NCBI RefSeq assembly: GCF_932526225.1 | Contig: NC_064038.1 | Coordinates: forward strand, 2,668,001-2,732,000 | Length of the DNA stretch: 64,000 nt | From: Nematostella vectensis | Lineage: Eukaryota; Cnidaria; Anthozoa; Actiniaria; Edwardsiidae | Direction: 5' to 3' | Shown: one piece after another, positions 62,037-64,000 of the stretch | How the letters are laid out: every line of letters begins with the position of its first letter | How positions within the stretch are numbered: the stretch's first letter is position 1 | The notes under the pieces: model-generated | Seen by the model: only the letters and a program-made list of their open reading frames with translations | Told to the model about the DNA's origin: nothing | The model's database searches: none | Made by a program: the position numbers and the translations under genes

Positions 62037-64000
62037 CGTAGAGCTTAACCCCTCTCACTCCTGCGTAGTTTTCGGAAAAATAATAAGAAGAAAAAAACAA
62101 GAAAAAAAAAAAACAAAAAAAAAACAGACCATCCAAACAACCGTCTGACTTTGGGGGGAGGAGTGTTGACTGGCCCTCCCCCTCGTGAATTTTTCTCCGG
62201 ATCTCCGGATCAATTCCGTAATGGCATCCATCGGAGTATGGAAATGGACCTGGAGGATACAAGCCTGGTATACATCATACATCTAGCAAAATGAGCTTGC
62301 TAGATTTACTGATGTCAACATTAGAAAGGGGAGGGACACTCTTTTCATACAGTACAATATTGCAGTTGTTACCTATTATTGAATAAGTGGGTAACATGTC
62401 TTTGTTTATCAAACAAGGTCTATTTCTGAGACAAGCAAATTCAAGGGAGAGCTGTTGAAATAACAGGGGAATGTTGAAGGAAAAACAATTATCTGATTAA
62501 AAAACTACTGTAGATTCCTTTGCACGAAGATAATAACAAACATAATTTTGATTGTTATTTAGGAGGAACGAGACGAGTTCTACAACATACTATGAAAAGT
62601 ATGTATTACTCATCTAAATTATACAAGTAAAAAATTCTATTTAAAAAAATACTGTAAGTAATTAGGTAAATCCTAAAACATGTATAACATGTACAACACA
62701 CTAAAAACTCCATGGCTATTGACTGTTTTCTACTCACATGTTTTTACAGTATATACAATTTCATTCTGGTACATCTTGTGGTCACTGTGCCATCTTCAGG
62801 GCTACACCCAAAGCACCTGTGCACCCCATCCACCTAAGGGTGTCGGCTGCACAGGTGTTCCTGATGAAGGAGGGTAAGGAGGGCAGGAAAAGGTTCTGCG
62901 ACACCTTGCTTTTATGGACCCCTATGATTCCGAGTTGAGTGTGGCCCCTGTAGATGTTGACAGGTCAACCTCACAGCCACATGAAAGAAATGCCTAATAT
63001 CTTATGCTTTACAGTGAGTGTTTTGCAGTCAAGTTGGTTTCTGTTAGTGGGTAAAAATTATTATAAATAATTGTAATCATGACTATGGTCACACTGTACA
63101 TATAGAACTGTAAATGAATAGAAAAAAAGTATATATTTCCAGTCAAACTACAGAATTGCATGATAACCTTGAAAGTATTGAATAAAAGACTGCAAAACCA
63201 ACATCTTTTGTACTAGTTGCTTAGTTGGTTGAATTGACCACGGGCAATTTTAAGCTGAATTCCTCCTTCCCCCACTCCCCCAACCCAGAAAAAAAAATAA
63301 TAAAAGAAAACTAAAACTAAAACAAAACCAACAGAGACCCCCTCCAGCTATTTTCTCTTATTTTTTTACAGCTATTTAAAGGGGCAGTGCCATGGTAAGT
63401 GCTTTCAATAGCTCTCTGAACCTGACACAATGAAATTTAGTAAACTCTAATACTGACTTATGAGCTTTTGGTACATGTGGGGGACTTAAATTCAAAGAAA
63501 ATGACCACAAACTGTCAATAAACATAGTTTCTATAAAATATTGCTTCCAATAAAATATTGCATATTATTTTAACAAGGTATTGACAGCTTTTAAAAAGGT
63601 CAACTATTTGTAGGCGATTAAAAGCCTACAATAAACACTGACATGCGTAGTACCATGACGCTGTCCCTTTAAGTCTTTCATTGCCATAACGCCCTGAGAC
63701 GCCTGTAAAATATAGGCCCAACTCCAAAACGTCAAAAATGCAAACTAAACATCACCAGACCCGGATACCCATAGATTCATCCAAGGCATAGACGACCTGC
63801 AAAAGCGCATCTAAGCAATGTAATAGAATTGACTCTTTTGTCAAAATATGAACCTTAATTGCTGACCAATTCGTAATAAAATGCTTAAACTTAGAAACAT
63901 TTCTTACCAAAAAAGACACGAAATTCCGAACTACAAATAGAGACAAGCAAACACAGATCAAGTCACCAATAGATACCTTTATTGCGCTCCGTCAGGTCCC
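62037..64000 (+). repeat. Tandem repeat unit 22, cut by the window edge (1964 bp)
   Basis: The left two-thirds of a unit, up to about 330 bp beyond the MITE-like element. The array continues past the right edge. Confidence 0.97.
63376..63672. mobile_element. MITE-like element, unit 22
   Basis: Both ends intact; last complete copy in the window. Confidence 0.58.

Noticed and set aside
1-64000. CRISPR array or bacterial repeat locus
   Set aside because: The 3-kb unit length, the lack of short repeats with unique spacers and the absence of coding density rule this out.

Overview
This window is a tandem array and almost nothing else. A unit of about 3.0 kb is repeated head to tail from the first base to the last: 21 units end to end plus a partial 22nd, preceded by the last 33 bases of another. 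Nineteen of the 21 complete-ended units are 2984-3014 bp long. One (35987-37697) has lost about 1.3 kb, and one (49720-53035) has gained about 0.3 kb by a local duplication. The array is AT-rich and full of homopolymer runs. I find no convincing protein-coding gene on either strand: every longer open frame is broken in some units by one-base changes in homopolymers, or runs through low-complexity A/T tracts. No bacterial signals (Shine-Dalgarno sites, operons, coding density) are present. The architecture suggests a eukaryotic nuclear genome, probably an invertebrate animal, but the sequence does not let me name the lineage.

Unit layout, using the first unit (34-3028): a short block that is inverted-complementary to two sites upstream of the RNA gene (34-62); an A-rich tract (67-120); a stretch with TCCGGA repeats (190-210) and small perfect hairpins (279-301, 582-601); a GC-richer block with a 10-bp inverted repeat (811-854); a TTAA-flanked MITE-like element (1367-1663); about 570 bp of unassigned sequence; a decayed tRNA-Ser-like block followed by a G run (2240-2310); an AT-rich spacer with inverted repeats (2335-2524); and a candidate RNA polymerase III gene of about 250 nt (about 2744-3001). 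That gene has an A-box match, a perfect B-box core and a T7 terminator preceded by a small hairpin. T-rich sequence then leads into the next unit.

The candidate Pol III RNA gene is the only element with a plausible function. There are 21 complete copies plus one 3' fragment. As I read them, both boxes and the T7 terminator are unchanged in every copy, although other positions vary. I recognise no known family (not 5S, 7SL, U1-U6, RNase P/MRP, Y or vault RNA by eye). The array may therefore be a multicopy locus for an undescribed Pol III RNA, or a satellite that has amplified a SINE-like or pseudogene sequence.

The copies also record the array's history. Variant patterns show a roughly 12-kb block copied onward (units 5-7 and 9-11), long-range sharing (units 2/3 with 15/16), local doublings (11/12, 17/18, 20/21/22) and two illegitimate rearrangements. 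This is the pattern expected from unequal crossing-over and gene conversion. Copy number and homopolymer lengths depend on the assembly being right.
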